A DNA stretch of 7,567 nt from Acidobacteriaceae bacterium (lineage in GTDB: Bacteria; Acidobacteriota; Terriglobia; Terriglobales; Acidobacteriaceae), in NCBI GenBank assembly GCA_025929125.1, contig JAICMT010000063.1, forward strand, positions 1 through 7,567, read 5' to 3'. The notes below the pieces were generated by a model, which saw nothing but the letters and a program-made list of their open reading frames with translations, was not told where the DNA came from and searched no databases. Below are positions 5,495 to 7,567 of the stretch, piece after piece. Within the stretch, counting starts at the first letter, position 1, and each line of letters begins with the position of its first letter. The position numbers and the translations under genes were made by a program.

Positions 5495-6580
5495 TTGAAG
5501 AAGGCACTGATCACCGGCGTCACCGGGCAGGACGGGGCGTACCTCGCTCAATTCCTGCTTGCAAAGGGCTACGAGGTTCACGGTATCAAACGCCGCACCT
5601 CGCTCTTCAATACCGCGCGCATCGATAGCATCTACGAGGACCCCCACGCTTCCTCCCGTAGCTTCATCCTGCATTACGGCGACATGACCGATTCCTCTTC
5701 CCTCATCCACATCGTGGAGAAGGTGCAGCCGGATGAGATCTACAATCTTGCCGCGCAATCGCACGTACAGGTCTCCTTCGAAGAGCCGGAGTACACCGCC
5801 AACTCTGATGCGCTCGGCGTCCTGCGGCTGCTTGAGGCCATCCGCATCCTGGGCCTCGAGAAGAAGACCCGCTTCTATCAGGCCAGCACCTCGGAGCTCT
5901 ACGGTCTGGTGCAGGAGATACCCCAGCGTGAGACGACCCCCTTCTATCCCCGTTCGCCGTACGCGGTCGCGAAACTGTACGGGTACTGGATTGTCGTCAA
6001 TTATCGGGAAGCCTATGGCATGTATGCCTGCAACGGCATCCTGTTCAATCACGAGTCGCCGATGCGCGGTGAGACCTTCGTCACCCGTAAGATCACCCGG
6101 GGGCTGGCACGCATCAAGACAGGTCTGCAGTCGGAGCTCTACCTAGGCAACCTGGACGCAAAGCGCGACTGGGGACATGCGCGCGACTACATCGAGATGC
6201 AGTGGCTGATGCTGCAGCAGGATAATCCGCAGGATTACGTGATCGCCACGGGACAGCAGTACAGTGTGCGCGAATTCGTGAAGCGCTGCGCCAGTCTGCT
6301 GGAGTTAAAACTCACCTGGTCCGGCTCCGGCGTGGACGAGAAGGCCAGCGACGAGAACGGCAACGTCATCGTCGCCGTCGATCCCCGTTATTTCCGTCCC
6401 ACCGAGGTCCAAACTCTTCTCGGCGACGCCTCCAAGGCAAAACAGCAGCTGGGCTGGGAGCCGCGCACCAGCTTCGATGAGCTGGTTCGCGAGATGGTAG
6501 AAGCGGACCTGAACGCAGCTCGGCGAGACGCTCTGGTGGTGCGCCACGGCTATGAGGCCTACAACGTTCGCGAGACCTAG
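5495..6580 (+). CDS. gmd: GDP-mannose 4,6-dehydratase
   Basis: Gmd converts GDP-D-mannose to GDP-4-keto-6-deoxy-D-mannose, the first step toward GDP-L-fucose (or GDP-rhamnose and related sugars), in the cytoplasm with bound NADP. The 361-residue protein is complete and of normal length. It is an extended short-chain dehydrogenase: the Rossmann motif G8-x2-G11-x2-G14 lies in TGVTGQDG (7-14), and R33-R34 suits NADP(H). The catalytic residues T132 and E134 (in STSE), Y156 and K160 (in YAVAK) match the positions known in E. coli Gmd. Other family hallmarks are [17 protein letters not shown] (185-201), [16 protein letters not shown] (217-232) and [12 protein letters not shown] (251-262). Translation starts at TTG with AGGGAGAG upstream. 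The fcl gene follows 27 bases later, so the two enzymes of the pathway are made together. Confidence 0.97.
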   Translation: MKKALITGVTGQDGAYLAQFLLAKGYEVHGIKRRTSLFNTARIDSIYEDPHASSRSFILHYGDMTDSSSLIHIVEKVQPDEIYNLAAQSHVQVSFEEPEYTANSDALGVLRLLEAIRILGLEKKTRFYQASTSELYGLVQEIPQRETTPFYPRSPYAVAKLYGYWIVVNYREAYGMYACNGILFNHESPMRGETFVTRKITRGLARIKTGLQSELYLGNLDAKRDWGHARDYIEMQWLMLQQDNPQDYVIATGQQYSVREFVKRCASLLELKLTWSGSGVDEKASDENGNVIVAVDPRYFRPTEVQTLLGDASKAKQQLGWEPRTSFDELVREMVEADLNAARRDALVVRHGYEAYNVRET

Positions 6581-6593
6581 CCTGCAAGCTTTT

Positions 6594-6599
6594 AAGGAG
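6594..6599 (+). promoter_or_regulatory. Strong Shine-Dalgarno site of fcl
   Basis: AAGGAG lies eight bases before ATG 6608, an ideal spacing. With the ATG start this suggests stronger initiation for fcl than for gmd and wcaI, which both begin with TTG. Confidence 0.75.
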
Positions 6600-6607
6600 A
6601 CATAGAG

Positions 6608-7567
6608 ATGCAGCCCGACAGCCGAATCTTCGTTGCAGGTCATCGTGGGCTGGTAGGCTCAGCGATCGTGCGCGAGTTGGAGCGAATCGGGCATCGAGCC
6701 ATCCTCACTCGCCGGCGCGCCGAACTGGATCTCGGGGATCGCTCGGCGGTGCATAGCTTTTTCGACCAGGAACGGCCGGAGTACGTCTTTCTCGCCGCAG
6801 CAAAGGTGGGCGGAATCCTGGCCAACAACACCTATCCGGCAGATTTCATTCGGGACAACCTGCAGATCCAGTCCAACGTGATCGAGGCGAGCAGGCTCTC
6901 TCGAGTCAAGCGTCTGCTCTTCCTGGGATCCTCCTGCATTTATCCCAAGCTATGCCCGCAGCCCATCCGCGAGGATTACCTCCTGACGGGTCCGCTTGAG
7001 CCGACCAATCGGCCGTACGCGATCGCCAAAATCGCCGGCATCGAGATGTGCTGGAGCTACAACCGCCAGTATGGCACCCAGTACCTCGCCGCGATGCCAA
7101 CCAATCTCTACGGGCCGAACGACAACTTCGACTTGAACAACTCGCATGTGCTCCCTGCCCTCATCCGCAAGGCTGCCGAGGCCAAGGCCAGCGGCTCCGG
7201 CGAGTTGGTGGTCTGGGGGACCGGCACCCCGCGCAGAGAGCTGCTTTACTCCGACGATCTGGCCGAGGCGTGCTGTTACCTGATGAATCTGGACGACGCG
7301 CGCTTCTCTTCCCTGCTGTCGGAAGATCATCCGCCACTGATCAATATTGGAACCGGCGAGGACGTCACCATCCGCGAGCTCGCCGAAACCGTGGCCCGTA
7401 TCATCGGCTTCCAGGGCGGGTTGCGATTCGACACCTCCAAGCCCGACGGCACTCCGCGCAAGCTGCTCGACGTCAGCCGCCTGCACGAACTTGGCTGGCA
7501 CCACAAGGTCTCACTCGAAGACGGCATCCGGCGCACCTGGCAGGCCGTGGGCGGCCGATTGAGCGCC
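6608..7567 (+). CDS. fcl: GDP-L-fucose synthase (GDP-4-keto-6-deoxymannose 3,5-epimerase/4-reductase), right end cut by the window
   Basis: Fcl (WcaG) epimerises the Gmd product at C3 and C5 and reduces C4 with NADPH to give GDP-L-fucose. The frame runs from ATG 6608 to the window edge, 320 residues, without a stop. Since family members are about 310-325 residues, only a few residues are probably missing. The Rossmann motif is G11-x2-G14-x2-G17 (AGHRGLVGSA). The catalytic residues are S108 and C110 (GSSCIYP), Y137 and K141 (YAIAK), and H180 (NNSH); each sits one position later than in E. coli Fcl. RRELLYSDDLAEA and INIGTGEDVTIRELAE are further family signatures. It follows gmd by 27 bases and completes the GDP-fucose pathway from GDP-mannose. 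The supply enzymes (mannose-1-phosphate guanylyltransferase, phosphomannomutase) are not in the window. Confidence 0.96.
   Translation, partial: MQPDSRIFVAGHRGLVGSAIVRELERIGHRAILTRRRAELDLGDRSAVHSFFDQERPEYVFLAAAKVGGILANNTYPADFIRDNLQIQSNVIEASRLSRVKRLLFLGSSCIYPKLCPQPIREDYLLTGPLEPTNRPYAIAKIAGIEMCWSYNRQYGTQYLAAMPTNLYGPNDNFDLNNSHVLPALIRKAAEAKASGSGELVVWGTGTPRRELLYSDDLAEACCYLMNLDDARFSSLLSEDHPPLINIGTGEDVTIRELAETVARIIGFQGGLRFDTSKPDGTPRKLLDVSRLHELGWHHKVSLEDGIRRTWQAVGGRLSA

Noticed and set aside
5432..6052. 206-residue minus-strand frame opposite gmd
   Set aside because: It is antisense to the Gmd Rossmann and catalytic regions; composition and lack of motifs mark it as a shadow.
6950..7504. 184-residue minus-strand frame opposite fcl
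   Set aside because: It is antisense to the conserved catalytic core of GDP-L-fucose synthase, with no motifs of its own.

Overview
The window is a moderately GC-rich bacterial chromosome segment with compact genes: ATGA- and GTGA-type stop/start overlaps, Shine-Dalgarno sites, a tRNA with an encoded CCA end, and sigma70-like promoter elements. The gene set suggests a Gram-negative-type, polysaccharide-producing bacterium. Acidobacteriota is a plausible guess from the overall style, but nothing here proves it. There are no CRISPR arrays, insertion sequences, phage genes or rRNA.

Region 1 (1-2248, plus strand) is the distal part of a tightly packed respiratory or redox operon. It holds the C-terminal part of a molybdopterin (Mo/W-bisPGD) oxidoreductase of the assimilatory nitrate reductase/formate dehydrogenase type, then a DmsB-like electron-transfer subunit with 16 cysteines for four [4Fe-4S] clusters. 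A Tat-type, N-terminally anchored Rieske [2Fe-2S] protein follows, then a 100-residue protein with two membrane segments. No NrfD/DmsC-type multi-span quinol subunit is visible, so the Rieske protein and the small membrane protein are candidates for linking the molybdoenzyme to the membrane. The Rieske protein lacks both the Ser and the Tyr that raise the potential of classical Rieske clusters.

Region 2 (2249-2693) has no protein gene. It contains tRNA-Asn(GTT) on the minus strand with a well-spaced promoter in front of it, and a stretch of overlapping inverted repeats of unknown role.

Region 3 (2694-4045, minus strand) is a two-gene unit. A DppC/OppC-type peptide ABC transporter permease comes first and a YfcE/MJ0936-type metallophosphoesterase overlaps its end by 4 bases. 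No DppB, ATPase or binding-protein gene lies beside the permease, so it is an orphan within this window.

Region 4 (4107-7567, plus strand, divergent from region 3) is a GDP-L-fucose and exopolysaccharide block: a WcaI-type glycosyltransferase, GDP-mannose 4,6-dehydratase (gmd) and GDP-L-fucose synthase (fcl/wcaG, still open at the right edge). Gmd and Fcl convert GDP-mannose to GDP-L-fucose, and WcaI probably transfers a sugar, possibly that fucose, to a growing repeat unit. The grouping resembles the gmd-fcl-wcaI part of the E. coli colanic acid locus. Both wcaI and gmd start with TTG immediately after an in-frame TGA, in the same eight-base context.

I see no strong case for a wholly new defence or mobile system. 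The least ordinary part is the molybdoenzyme/FeS/Rieske/small-membrane-protein module.
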